Origin: Frankiales bacterium
GTDB lineage: Bacteria; Actinomycetota; Actinomycetes; Mycobacteriales; SCTD01
Assembly: GCA_025465465.1 (NCBI GenBank)
Contig: JAODND010000089.1
Coordinates: 21,336-85,335 of the forward strand
Length of the DNA stretch: 64,000 bases
Direction of reading: 5' to 3'
Of this stretch, positions 43,723 through 52,276 are shown piece by piece; the first letter of the stretch is position 1, and every line of letters starts with the position of its first letter. The position numbers were made by a program, and so were the translations under genes. Below the pieces are notes generated by a model. The model was not told the DNA's origin. It saw only the letters and a program-made list of their open reading frames with translations, and did not search any database.

Positions 43723-45460
43723 GGCTCTGGAGCAGACGATCGAGCCGCGACCCGTCCGGATCGCCAACATCTCCGGCTTCTACGGAGATCGGCGGGCCGC
43801 CGCCTCCGACATCGTGCGCGGCCCAGAACGGGTCGACGTGCTCACCGGCGACTACCTGGCCGAGCTCACGATGCTGCTGCTGTGGAAGCAGCGCCGCAAG
43901 GATCCTGTCGCCGGCTATGCCCGGACCTTCCTCGCCCAGATGGAAGATGTCCTGGGCGAGTGCCTGGACCGCGGGATCCGGGTCGTCGTCAACGCTGGCG
44001 GGGTCAACCCGCATGGCTGTGCCGAGGCGTTGCGCGAGCTCGCTCGAAGGACAGGCCTGTCGCCACAGATTGCCGTGGTCGAAGGTGACGACCTGCTGCC
44101 CCGGGTCGACGAACTGCAGCGGCAGGGGTGCGACTTCCACCACCTCGACACCGGTGCGCCGCTCTCCAGTACCCGAGCCCAGCTGGTGACCGCGCACGCC
44201 TACCTGGGCGCGTTCGGCATCGCACGTGGACTGGCGGCGGACGCCGACGTCGTCATCACGGGGCGCGTCACCGACGCCTCGCTCGTGGTGGGAACCGCAG
44301 CGTGGTGGCACGGTTGGAAGGCGGACGATCTCGACGCCCTCGCCGGTGCCGTCGTGGCCGGCCACGTGATCGAGTGCGGACCGCAGGCCACCGGAGGCAA
44401 CTACTGCTTCCAGGAGGAGCTCCCCGACCTGCGCTACCCGGGCTTCCCGATCGCGGAAGTCGCCGCGGACGGGTCCGCCGTCATCACCAAGCAGCCTGGC
44501 ACCGGCGGCGCCGTCACCGTCGGCACGGTGACGGCGCAGCTGTTGTACGAGATCCAGTCGCCCGCCTATGCGGGTCCGGACGTCGTGGCACGCCTCGACA
44601 CGACGACCCTGACGCAGGTTGGCCCTGACCGGGTGCAGCTCAGCGGCACCCGGGGGGAGCCGCCGTCCGGTGAACTCAAGGTGGCCCTGAACCTGTCCGC
44701 AGGTTGGCGCAACACGATGGGGCTGATGATCGTCGGGCTGGACCGCGAGGCCAAGGCTCGCCGGGCGATAGCGATGCTGGGCGAGGTCCTCGGCGGATGG
44801 GAGCAGTTCGCCGACGTCGACCTGCGTCAGGTGGGTGACGAGCTGCGCGTCACCGTCAAGGATCCAGACCACGACAAGGTCGGCAGGCGCTTCTCCGGCG
44901 CCGTCATCGAGCTCCTCCTCGCGTCCTATGCAGGCGCGTGGACGACCACGCCACCCTCCGACGCGGTCGAGTACGGCGTCTACTGGCCGGCCCTCGTCCC
45001 TGCTGCGGCAGTCGAGCACGCGGTCGTGCTTCCCGACGGGACCCGCGAGGTCATCCCGGCGGAAGCGCGCGGCGCCGCCATCGTCCCGCAGCCGCAGCAG
45101 CCCGCTGCCTGGCTCGGCACCGGGCCGGTCGCCGAGGCCGCTCTCGGCGAGGTCGCCGGCGGCCGCTCGGGTGACAAGGGAGGCAACGCGAACGTCGGGC
45201 TGTGGACGCGGGAGGACGCGTCGTACTCCTGGATGGTCCAGGCCCTGACGGTCGAGCGCTTCGTGCAGCTCCTCCCGGAGGCTGCCGGCCTCGAAGTCCG
45301 GCGACACGTACTGCCAAACCTGCGCGCGCTCAACTTCGTCGTCGTCGGCCTCCTCGGTGAGGGCGTCGCCTCCTCGACACGTCCGGACCCGCAGGCGAAA
45401 GGCCTCGCGGAACAGGTCCGCGCAGCGCGCCTTCCGATCCCGATGGAGCTGCTGAGGTGA
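43721..45460 (+). CDS. AtuA-family (DUF1446) protein
   Basis: A 579-residue protein. The N-terminal 450 residues match AtuA/DUF1446 (VRIANISGFYGDR, LTGDYLAELTMLLLW, VVVNAGGVNPHGCAEAL, VVITGRVTDASL, CGPQATGGNY). The C-terminal 110 residues (GRSGDKGGNANVGLW and following) form the small AtuA-associated domain. In Pseudomonas AtuA belongs to acyclic-terpene (citronellol/geraniol) degradation, exact role unknown. The ATG at 43721 lies inside the operator, so the transcript is probably leaderless. It is followed by an LLM gene overlapping in GTGA. Confidence 0.83.
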   Translation: MALEQTIEPRPVRIANISGFYGDRRAAASDIVRGPERVDVLTGDYLAELTMLLLWKQRRKDPVAGYARTFLAQMEDVLGECLDRGIRVVVNAGGVNPHGCAEALRELARRTGLSPQIAVVEGDDLLPRVDELQRQGCDFHHLDTGAPLSSTRAQLVTAHAYLGAFGIARGLAADADVVITGRVTDASLVVGTAAWWHGWKADDLDALAGAVVAGHVIECGPQATGGNYCFQEELPDLRYPGFPIAEVAADGSAVITKQPGTGGAVTVGTVTAQLLYEIQSPAYAGPDVVARLDTTTLTQVGPDRVQLSGTRGEPPSGELKVALNLSAGWRNTMGLMIVGLDREAKARRAIAMLGEVLGGWEQFADVDLRQVGDELRVTVKDPDHDKVGRRFSGAVIELLLASYAGAWTTTPPSDAVEYGVYWPALVPAAAVEHAVVLPDGTREVIPAEARGAAIVPQPQQPAAWLGTGPVAEAALGEVAGGRSGDKGGNANVGLWTREDASYSWMVQALTVERFVQLLPEAAGLEVRRHVLPNLRALNFVVVGLLGEGVASSTRPDPQAKGLAEQVRAARLPIPMELLR

Positions 45461-46458
45461 AGGTCGATGCGGCTCTGCGTGGGGACTTCTCCCAGGCGGC
45501 GATCGAGGCGGCGGCGCATGAGAGCTCCGGCCGCGCGGGCATCTGGTGCCCGGAGACGAAGCACGATGGTTTCCTCACTGCGCTGCGGGCCGTGGACGCG
45601 ACGTCCACGACGACGGTCGGAACGGCCGTCGTCATTGCTCTCGGCCGGTCGCCGATGACGGTGGCGAGCGCGGCCTACGACCTGGCCGGGGCCTCAGGGG
45701 GACGGTTCGTGCTCGGGCTCGGAACACAGGTGAAGGCCCACGTCGAGCGGAGGTACTCGATGCCCTGGTCGCAGCCCGCCGCGCGGATGCGTGAGTATGT
45801 GCTCGCGCTGCAGGCGATCTGGCGGTCATGGCAGACCGACGCGACCCTGGACTTCGAGGGCGAGTTCTACCGGCACACGCTGATGACACCGTTCTTCAGC
45901 CCTGCTGCGCACGAGGCCGGCCCGCCGCGCGTGATGCTGGCCGCCGTCGGGGAGCGGATGACGCAGGTCGCCGGTGAGGTCGCCGACGGAATGCTCGTGC
46001 ACGCCTTCACCACCCGGCCCTACCTGCGCGAGGTGACCTGGCCCGCACTGCGCGCGGCAGGAGCTGACGGACGGCCGTTCCAGCTCTGCGGGACCCCCTT
46101 CGTCGTCGTCGGCCGGGACGGGCAGGAGATGGACACGGCACTGCGAGCTGCCCGCGAGCGGATCGCGTTCTATGCCTCCACCCCTGCATACCGTGGAGTG
46201 CTCGCCGCCCACGGACTGGAGGATCTGCAGCCGGAGCTGACTGCCTTGTCCAAGCAGGGACGCTGGCAGGACATGGGAGCCGCCATCCCCGACCAGCTGC
46301 TGCACGAGGTCGCGGTCGTCGGCGAGCCGGCGGAGGCCGGACGCGCCCTGCGCGAGCGGTGGGGAACCCTCCTGGACCGGATCACGCCGTACAGCGCTGT
46401 ACCGCTCGAACCGGAGGTTCTCGACGCGCTCTCCTGCGCCGCTGCGGCAGAGGGCTGA
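45457..46458 (+). CDS. LLM-class F420-dependent oxidoreductase (TIGR03617-like)
   Basis: A 333-residue luciferase-like enzyme (GIWCPETKHDGFL near 28-40; GRFVLGLGTQVKAHVERRY; DGMLVHAFTTRPYL), close in pattern to the TIGR03617 subgroup proposed to use F420. Its GTG overlaps the AtuA stop. The product pair AtuA and LLM is probably co-expressed under operator 1. It converges with the crotonase gene. Substrate not deducible. Confidence 0.8.
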   Translation: MKVDAALRGDFSQAAIEAAAHESSGRAGIWCPETKHDGFLTALRAVDATSTTTVGTAVVIALGRSPMTVASAAYDLAGASGGRFVLGLGTQVKAHVERRYSMPWSQPAARMREYVLALQAIWRSWQTDATLDFEGEFYRHTLMTPFFSPAAHEAGPPRVMLAAVGERMTQVAGEVADGMLVHAFTTRPYLREVTWPALRAAGADGRPFQLCGTPFVVVGRDGQEMDTALRAARERIAFYASTPAYRGVLAAHGLEDLQPELTALSKQGRWQDMGAAIPDQLLHEVAVVGEPAEAGRALRERWGTLLDRITPYSAVPLEPEVLDALSCAAAAEG

Positions 46459-46476
46459 GCCCGGCCGGTCGTGTCC

Positions 46477-47265
46477 TTAGCGGAAGTGCGGGACGCGCTT
46501 GTCGACGAAGGCCCGGACCCCCTCCCGGCCGTCCACACTCCCGGCGAGCTCCGAGATGGATGCCTGCTCGGCAGCGAGCTGATCTGCAAGCGGGCGGTTG
46601 CCGGCCGCTTCGACGAGGCCGCGGCTCGCCGACAGCGCCCCGCGCGATCCTGTCGCAAGTTCGGCCACGAGTGCCGCGGCGGCACCTGCCAGGTCATCCG
46701 CGACCACTCGGCTGACCAGACCCCACGCCGCGGCCTCGTCGGCTGAGATCCGCCTGTTGGTCAAGACGACGTCCATGGCTCGTGGGCGTCCCACGAGGTG
46801 CCGCAGCAGCCAGGTCAAACCCACGTCGGGAGACAGGCCACCGGCTGTGTAGGACGCCCGGAACCAGGCGCCAGGGCCGGCGAGGACGATGTCGCCGACC
46901 AGCGCGAGACCGAAGCCACCGCCCGCCGCGACCCCGGCCACCTCGGTCACGATCGGCGCCCGTTGCTCCCTCAGCATCACCACCGCGGCGTGCACTCCGC
47001 CCGCGATGTCACCGACGAGGCCGGCGGGGGAGTCACTGGCAGCGAAGGCGTCCAGGTCGCCGCCGACGCTGAAGACGCCCTCGCCGTCCGAGCGGACATG
47101 CACCACGCGTGGCGCCGCCGCCACGATCAGCTCCGCGGCGTCCCGCAGTGCGAGCGCGCCGTCCAGGTCCAGGGCGTTGCGACGGTCCGGGCGCGCGAGC
47201 ACCAGTCGGGCGACGCCACCGTCGATCTCGACGCGGATCCGGTCGCGGAGCTCGTGTTGCGTCAT
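46477..47265 (-). CDS. Enoyl-CoA hydratase/isomerase (crotonase) family
   Basis: A 262-residue crotonase. The CoA/oxyanion segments FSVGGDLDAF and GVAAGGGFGLALVGDIVLAG are present. The first Glu of classical hydratases is Gly in GGGFG, and the second region reads AGGLSPDVGLTWLL, where Asp may act as in PaaG-type isomerases. Straight hydratase function is therefore not secure. The ATG overlaps the carboxylase stop (ATGA), so it is the third gene of the carboxylase operon, where in the atu system a glutaconyl-CoA-type hydratase (AtuE) is expected. Confidence 0.78.
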   Translation of the reverse strand: MTQHELRDRIRVEIDGGVARLVLARPDRRNALDLDGALALRDAAELIVAAAPRVVHVRSDGEGVFSVGGDLDAFAASDSPAGLVGDIAGGVHAAVVMLREQRAPIVTEVAGVAAGGGFGLALVGDIVLAGPGAWFRASYTAGGLSPDVGLTWLLRHLVGRPRAMDVVLTNRRISADEAAAWGLVSRVVADDLAGAAAALVAELATGSRGALSASRGLVEAAGNRPLADQLAAEQASISELAGSVDGREGVRAFVDKRVPHFR

Positions 47266-49256
47266 CTCGCCTCCACGGCGGTCTCCTCGGCCGGCTCCTG
47301 GACCACGACGAGCAGGTCGCCTGCGCTCACCGTCTGGCCGGCCTGCACGGACAGCTCGAGGACGACGCCATCCACCGGGACGACTACCTGGTGCTCCATC
47401 TTCATCGCTTCCAGGACGACCAGGCAGGTACCCGCCGTCACGGAGTCACCCGCGGCGACCAGGGTCCTCACCACGGTTCCCGGCATCGGGGCGACGAGTG
47501 AGCCGTGCGCCAGCTCGGCCGTGTGGGTGGGGAACCTGGGTAGTTCGCGCAGTGTCACCGAACCGCGTGAGCCGGCGACCGTGACCTGACCCTCATCGGC
47601 GATCACCGAGAACGTCCGGCGCAGGCCGTCAGCGACCAGCACCACCCCGTTCGGTGTGGCGGAGCGGACCGTGATGTCACGGTCGACGCCGTCAATCTGG
47701 AACCTGGCCGCGCGTCCCAGTTGGTATCCGACCTCCACGGTCCCGTCGTCGTCGGCGTAGTCGCGCCGCAGCAGCTGCGCCGGATTGTTGCGCCAGCCGG
47801 ACGGCAGCCCGGGCAGCACCGAAGCCGAGGTCCGGGCCTGCGCTTGGGCGGCCAGGGCTGCGGCGAGGGCGCACATGGCCCGCTCGTCCTCATCGCGCGA
47901 CGCCTGCAGCAGGTCCGCCGGCGGGTGCCGGTCGAACCAGTGCGTGTCCAGGTCGCCTGCGCGGAAATCGGGCTCGTCGAGAACAGCCAACAGCAGAGGG
48001 AGGTTGGTGATGATGCCATCGACGGCTGCGTGTCGCAGGGCCCGGCGGAGCCGGAGGATGGCCTCGTCACGGTTGGCGCCGTAGGCGATGACCTTCGCGA
48101 GCAGCGGGTCGTAGTTGGGCGAGACGATGTCGCCGTCCATGATCCCGCTGTCGACACGGATGCCGGCCTGCTGCGGTACCGAGAATCGGCGAACCCGACC
48201 ACCGGTAGGGATGAATCCCCGAGCGGGGTCCTCGGCGTAGAGGCGCACCTCGATGGCGTGTCCGACCAGGGGGGCCGACAGCGCCTCGGGCGGTAGCGGA
48301 TGGCCGTCGGCGACGAGCAGCTGCAGCCGGACCAGGTCGAGTCCGGTGACCAGCTCGGTGACAGGGTGCTCGACCTGCAGCCGGGTGTTCACCTCCAGGA
48401 AGAAGAACTCTCCGGTCGGTGCCAGCACGAACTCGACGGTCCCCGCTCCGACGTAGCCGAGCGTGGTGGCCGCGGTGACGGCGGCCGCGCTCATCCGTTC
48501 TCGTAGGTCGGGGTCGACAACGGGCGACGGGGCCTCCTCGAGGACCTTCTGGTGACGCCGCTGCAGCGAGCACTCCCGCTCGTGCAGCGCGACGAGCTGA
48601 CCGTGCGTGTCACCGAACACCTGGATCTCCACGTGCCGCGGTGCCTCGACGTACCTCTCGAGGAACACGGTGTCGTCACCGAACGCCGACGCGGCCTCGC
48701 GCCTGGCCGAGGCCGCAGCCTCAAGCAGGTCTTCGGGGGCGCGCACGACACGCATCCCCCGTCCGCCGCCCCCCGCGGACGCCTTGACCAGCACCGGCCA
48801 GCCGACCGTCTCGGCCGCTGCGAGGACCTCGTCGTCGTCGAGTCCGGTGAGGTCCTGGCCGGGGAGGACGGGCACACCGGCCGCTGCCATCAGCGAGCGT
48901 GCCTCGAGCTTCGAGCCCATCCGTCGCACGACCTCCGGTGGCGGTCCGATCCAGGTGAGGCCCGCGTCGACGACGGCTGCGGCAAAGGTGGCGTCCTCGG
49001 ACAGGAATCCGTAGCCGGGGTGCACCGCGTCGGCGCCGGACCGGATCGCGGCCTCGAGCACCCTCTCCGCGCGCAGATAGGACTCCGCGGGTGTCGCCCC
49101 TCCGAGAGGGACGGCCTCGTCGGCCTCACGAACGAATGGGGCGTCGCTGTCAGGCTCGGAGTAGACGGCGACGGTCGCGATGCCCATGTCGTGGCACGTC
49201 CGGAACACACGCCGGGCAATCTCGCCCCGGTTGGCGACCAGGACCTTCTCGATCAC
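47262..49256 (-). CDS. Acyl-CoA carboxylase alpha subunit (biotin carboxylase plus BCCP)
   Basis: A 664-residue protein. Residues 1-450 form biotin carboxylase (EKVLVANRGEIARR at the N-terminus; ATP-grasp GGGGRGMRVV; EVNTRLQVEHPVTE). The C-terminal 80 residues form a biotinyl domain with the lysine in LEAMKMEHQ. GTG 49256 has GAGGAGG upstream. It lies 10 bases after the carboxyltransferase gene, so both form one complex. Methylcrotonyl-, geranyl- and other acyl-CoA carboxylases share this layout; the AtuA neighbour favours a branched enoyl-CoA substrate, which is inference. Confidence 0.88.
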   Translation of the reverse strand: MIEKVLVANRGEIARRVFRTCHDMGIATVAVYSEPDSDAPFVREADEAVPLGGATPAESYLRAERVLEAAIRSGADAVHPGYGFLSEDATFAAAVVDAGLTWIGPPPEVVRRMGSKLEARSLMAAAGVPVLPGQDLTGLDDDEVLAAAETVGWPVLVKASAGGGGRGMRVVRAPEDLLEAAASARREAASAFGDDTVFLERYVEAPRHVEIQVFGDTHGQLVALHERECSLQRRHQKVLEEAPSPVVDPDLRERMSAAAVTAATTLGYVGAGTVEFVLAPTGEFFFLEVNTRLQVEHPVTELVTGLDLVRLQLLVADGHPLPPEALSAPLVGHAIEVRLYAEDPARGFIPTGGRVRRFSVPQQAGIRVDSGIMDGDIVSPNYDPLLAKVIAYGANRDEAILRLRRALRHAAVDGIITNLPLLLAVLDEPDFRAGDLDTHWFDRHPPADLLQASRDEDERAMCALAAALAAQAQARTSASVLPGLPSGWRNNPAQLLRRDYADDDGTVEVGYQLGRAARFQIDGVDRDITVRSATPNGVVLVADGLRRTFSVIADEGQVTVAGSRGSVTLRELPRFPTHTAELAHGSLVAPMPGTVVRTLVAAGDSVTAGTCLVVLEAMKMEHQVVVPVDGVVLELSVQAGQTVSAGDLLVVVQEPAEETAVEAR

Positions 49257-49266
49257 GGCGTCCTCC

Positions 49267-50862
49267 TCACATCCGGAAGACGCCGAAGGCGCGGGAGCCG
49301 CGCACCTCGGCGGAGTAGCAGGCCGACAGGGCGATGCCGAGCACCGTTCTGGTGTCACGCGGGTCGATGATCCCGTCGTCATGACCTCGGCCGCTCATGT
49401 ACAGGGCGAGTGACTCGCTCTCGATGCGGGCGGCGAGCTCGTCGCGGCGCCGGGCGTCCTCCGCCTCGTCGAAGGCCCGCCCGGCGGCGGCGGCGGACTG
49501 CCGGGCCACGATCGACATGACTCCGGCGAGCTGTTCCGGGCCCATCACGGCCGTCTTGGAACCCGGCCAGCTGAACAGCATCCGCGGGTCGTACGAGCGG
49601 CCGGACATGCCGTAGTTGCCGGCCCCGTAGGAGGCGGCCATGTTGATAGTGAGGTGGGGGACAGTGCTGTTCGTGACGGCGTTGATCATCTTGGCGCCGT
49701 CCTTGATGATCCCGTCCTGCTCGTACTGAGTGCCGACCATGAAGCCGGTGGTGTTCTGCAGGAACAGCAGCGGGGTGTCGCTCTGGTTGCAGAGCTGGAT
49801 GAACTCGGTGCCCTTCTTCGCCTCCCGGTTGAACAGGATGCCGTGATGGTTGGCGATGACGCCGATCGGGAAGCCGTGCACGGCTGCCCACCCGGTCACC
49901 AGCGCCGGACCGTAGAGGGGCTTGTACTCCTCGAACCTGGAGCCGTCGACCACCCTCCCGAGGACCTCGCGTGGATCGAAGGGCACCCTGATGTCGGCGC
50001 TGATCACGGCGAGCAGGTCCTCGGGGTCGTAGACCGGCTCGTCGGGCGGCGACGTCGGACCGCCGGGCTTGCGCCAGTTGAGGTGCTGCAGGATCTCCCG
50101 GCCGATCGCGATGCACTCGTGCTCGTCGGCGGCGAGGTAGTCGGCGAGGCCTGACGTGCGGGCGTGCATCTCGCCGCCGCCGAGGCTCTCGTCGTCGGCC
50201 TCCTCGCCGGTCGCCATCTTGACCAGCGGGGGGCCGCCGAGGAACACCTTCGCGCCGCCGGCCACCATGACCGTGTAGTCGCACATGCCCGGTACGTAGG
50301 CGCCGCCGGCCGTGGAGTTGCCGAACACGAGCGCGATCGTCGGCACCCCAGCTGCCGACAGCGCCGAGAGGTCGTGGAAGAGCCGCCCTGCCGGCACGAA
50401 CAGCTCGGCCTGGTGGCGCAGGTCGCCGCCTGCAGACTCGACCAGATTGACGACGGGCAGCCGGTTCTCACGCGCGATCTGGGTCGCGCGCAGCACCTTC
50501 TTCCAGGTGTAGGGGTTAGACGCTCCGCCGCGCACCGTCGGATCGTGCGCGATGAGGATGCACTCGATGCCCGAGACGACCCCGATCCCGGTGACGACGC
50601 TCGCCCCGACCGGATACTCGGTGCCCCATGCGGCGACCGTGCTCAGCTCGAGGAACGGGGCGTCCGCGTCCAGGAGCAGCTCGATCCGCTCCCGCGCCAA
50701 CAGCTTGCCGCGACTGCGGTGCCGGTCGACGGCCGCGCCGCCGCCGCCGTCACGTGCCAATCCTTGCTGCTCGTGGAGCTCGGCCAGTCGCTCGAGCATC
50801 GCGGCACGATTGTGCCGCGCCGTCTCGCTGGTCAGGTCGAGCGCGGTGGTCAGCACTCTCAC
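49267..50862 (-). CDS. Acyl-CoA carboxylase beta subunit (carboxyltransferase)
   Basis: A 531-residue carboxyltransferase (YPVGASVVTGIG, GGASNPYTWKKVLRA; GGAYVPGMCDYTVMV; GLYANHHGI-like VIANHHGILF; NTTGFMVGTQYEQDGIIKDGAKM). The latter motifs are those of methylcrotonyl- and geranyl-CoA carboxylase beta chains rather than propionyl-CoA ones. Start GTG 50862 is the first good in-frame codon, though no strong ribosome site precedes it. It heads the minus-strand operon and is controlled from operator 2 (50903). Confidence 0.87.
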   Translation of the reverse strand: MRVLTTALDLTSETARHNRAAMLERLAELHEQQGLARDGGGGAAVDRHRSRGKLLARERIELLLDADAPFLELSTVAAWGTEYPVGASVVTGIGVVSGIECILIAHDPTVRGGASNPYTWKKVLRATQIARENRLPVVNLVESAGGDLRHQAELFVPAGRLFHDLSALSAAGVPTIALVFGNSTAGGAYVPGMCDYTVMVAGGAKVFLGGPPLVKMATGEEADDESLGGGEMHARTSGLADYLAADEHECIAIGREILQHLNWRKPGGPTSPPDEPVYDPEDLLAVISADIRVPFDPREVLGRVVDGSRFEEYKPLYGPALVTGWAAVHGFPIGVIANHHGILFNREAKKGTEFIQLCNQSDTPLLFLQNTTGFMVGTQYEQDGIIKDGAKMINAVTNSTVPHLTINMAASYGAGNYGMSGRSYDPRMLFSWPGSKTAVMGPEQLAGVMSIVARQSAAAAGRAFDEAEDARRRDELAARIESESLALYMSGRGHDDGIIDPRDTRTVLGIALSACYSAEVRGSRAFGVFRM

Positions 50863-50902
50863 GTTGCGTCGGCTGCATTCAGCTCTTGACGCGTCCGGCT
50901 TT

Positions 50903-50920
50903 CCATAGTGTTCACTATGG
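50903..50920. promoter_or_regulatory. Inverted-repeat operator 2 (CCATAGT-N4-ACTATGG)
   Basis: A perfect 7-4-7 inverted repeat in the divergent gap between the carboxylase operon and the amidohydrolase/P450 operon. CATAGT can serve as a -10 box on either strand because of the symmetry. A plus-strand transcript from near 50917 would have a 70-base leader. Confidence 0.75.
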
Positions 50921-50986
50921 CACAGCCCACATCCTCACGCACGCGTCGCAAAACGGGTGCCGGTGAGGCCGAGGAGGAGAGCCACC

Positions 50987-52276
50987 ATGGACGTGAACGA
51001 CCTCATCATGATCAGCGTCGACGACCACCTCGTCGAGCCGCCCACGCTGTTCGACCACCACATCTCGGACCGGTTCCGGGACGCGGCTCCCAAGGTGGTG
51101 CGCACCGACGACGGCTCCGACGTCTGGACGTTCAACGGCGCCACCATCCCCAACATCGGCCTGAATGCCGTCGCCGGCCGGCCGAAGGAGGAGTACGGCA
51201 TCGAGCCGACGGCCTTCGACGAGATGCGTCCGGGCTGCTACGACGTCCAGGAGCGCATCAAGGACATGAACGCCGGCGGCGTGCTCGGCTCGATGTGCTT
51301 CCCCTCATTCCCGGGCTTCAGCGGGCGCATCTTCGCCGCGGCCCAGGACAAGGAGCTCGCCTACGACGTGCTGCGCGCCTACAACGACTGGCATGTCGAC
51401 GAGTGGTGCGGAGGAGCACCCGGGCGGTTCATCCCGATGGGCCTTCCCGTCCTGTGGGACCCGGAGCTCGCCGCGAAGGAGGTCCGGCGGCTGGCCGCCA
51501 AAGGGGTGCACAGCCTCACCTTCACCGAGAACCCCGCAACGCTCGGGTTCCCCAGCTTCCACGACGACCACTGGGACCCGCTGTGGAAGGCGTGCCAGGA
51601 CGAGGACGTGGTGCTCTCCATCCACCTCGGTTCCTCCGGGCAGCTCACCGTCACCTCGCCGGACGCACCCATCGACGTGATGATCACGCTCCAGCCGATG
51701 AACATCTGCCAAGCAGCCGCGGACCTGGTCTGGTCCCGTATCCCCAAGCAGTTCCCGTCCATTCGCTTCGCTCTCAGCGAGGGCGGCACCGGCTGGATCC
51801 CGTACTTCCTGGACAGGCTGGACCGCACCTACGACATGCATCACCTGTGGACCGGTCAGGACTTCGGGGGCCTGATGCCGAGCGACGTGTTCCGCAAGCA
51901 CTTCATGACGTGCTTCATCTCCGACCCGGTCGGCCTGCAGCTGCGCCACCAGATCGGGCTCGACAACATGTCGTGGGAGTGCGACTACCCCCACTCCGAC
52001 TCGGCCTGGCCCTACGCGCCGGAGGAGTTGTGGGACGCCGCCCAGGGCGCTGGCGTCCCGTTCGAGGAGTTGCAGCAGGTCAGCCACCAGAACGCGATGC
52101 GCTGGTACAACTTCGACCCGTTCGAGCACCGCTCCAAGGCGGACTCGACCGTCGGGGCACTGCGACAGGAAGCGTCGGGTCACGACGTCTCGATCCGGTC
52201 GTTCGACCAGGGTCGCTACGAGCGCACCTCTGGTGGCGTATCGCTGGCTGACATCGCAGCGAAGGCGACCGCGTGA
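50987..52276 (+). CDS. Amidohydrolase-family (COG2159) protein
   Basis: A 429-residue TIM-barrel metal enzyme. The N-terminal metal motif is SVDDHLVEP, with SIHLGSS and a C-terminal WECDYPHSDS (metal/base Asp and His). COG2159 members are decarboxylases or C-C hydrolases of carboxylated metabolites. The ATG at 50987 follows GAGGAGGAG. It is the first gene of a five-gene operon (amidohydrolase, P450, DUF35, Ltp, TesB) whose genes overlap. A related protein is encoded at 57833. Confidence 0.82.
   Translation: MDVNDLIMISVDDHLVEPPTLFDHHISDRFRDAAPKVVRTDDGSDVWTFNGATIPNIGLNAVAGRPKEEYGIEPTAFDEMRPGCYDVQERIKDMNAGGVLGSMCFPSFPGFSGRIFAAAQDKELAYDVLRAYNDWHVDEWCGGAPGRFIPMGLPVLWDPELAAKEVRRLAAKGVHSLTFTENPATLGFPSFHDDHWDPLWKACQDEDVVLSIHLGSSGQLTVTSPDAPIDVMITLQPMNICQAAADLVWSRIPKQFPSIRFALSEGGTGWIPYFLDRLDRTYDMHHLWTGQDFGGLMPSDVFRKHFMTCFISDPVGLQLRHQIGLDNMSWECDYPHSDSAWPYAPEELWDAAQGAGVPFEELQQVSHQNAMRWYNFDPFEHRSKADSTVGALRQEASGHDVSIRSFDQGRYERTSGGVSLADIAAKATA

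Noticed and set aside
50917..52251. A protein starting at the ATG within operator 2
   Set aside because: The frame gives a His/Arg-rich shadow of the amidohydrolase; the ATG at 50987 with a strong ribosome site gives the conserved protein.
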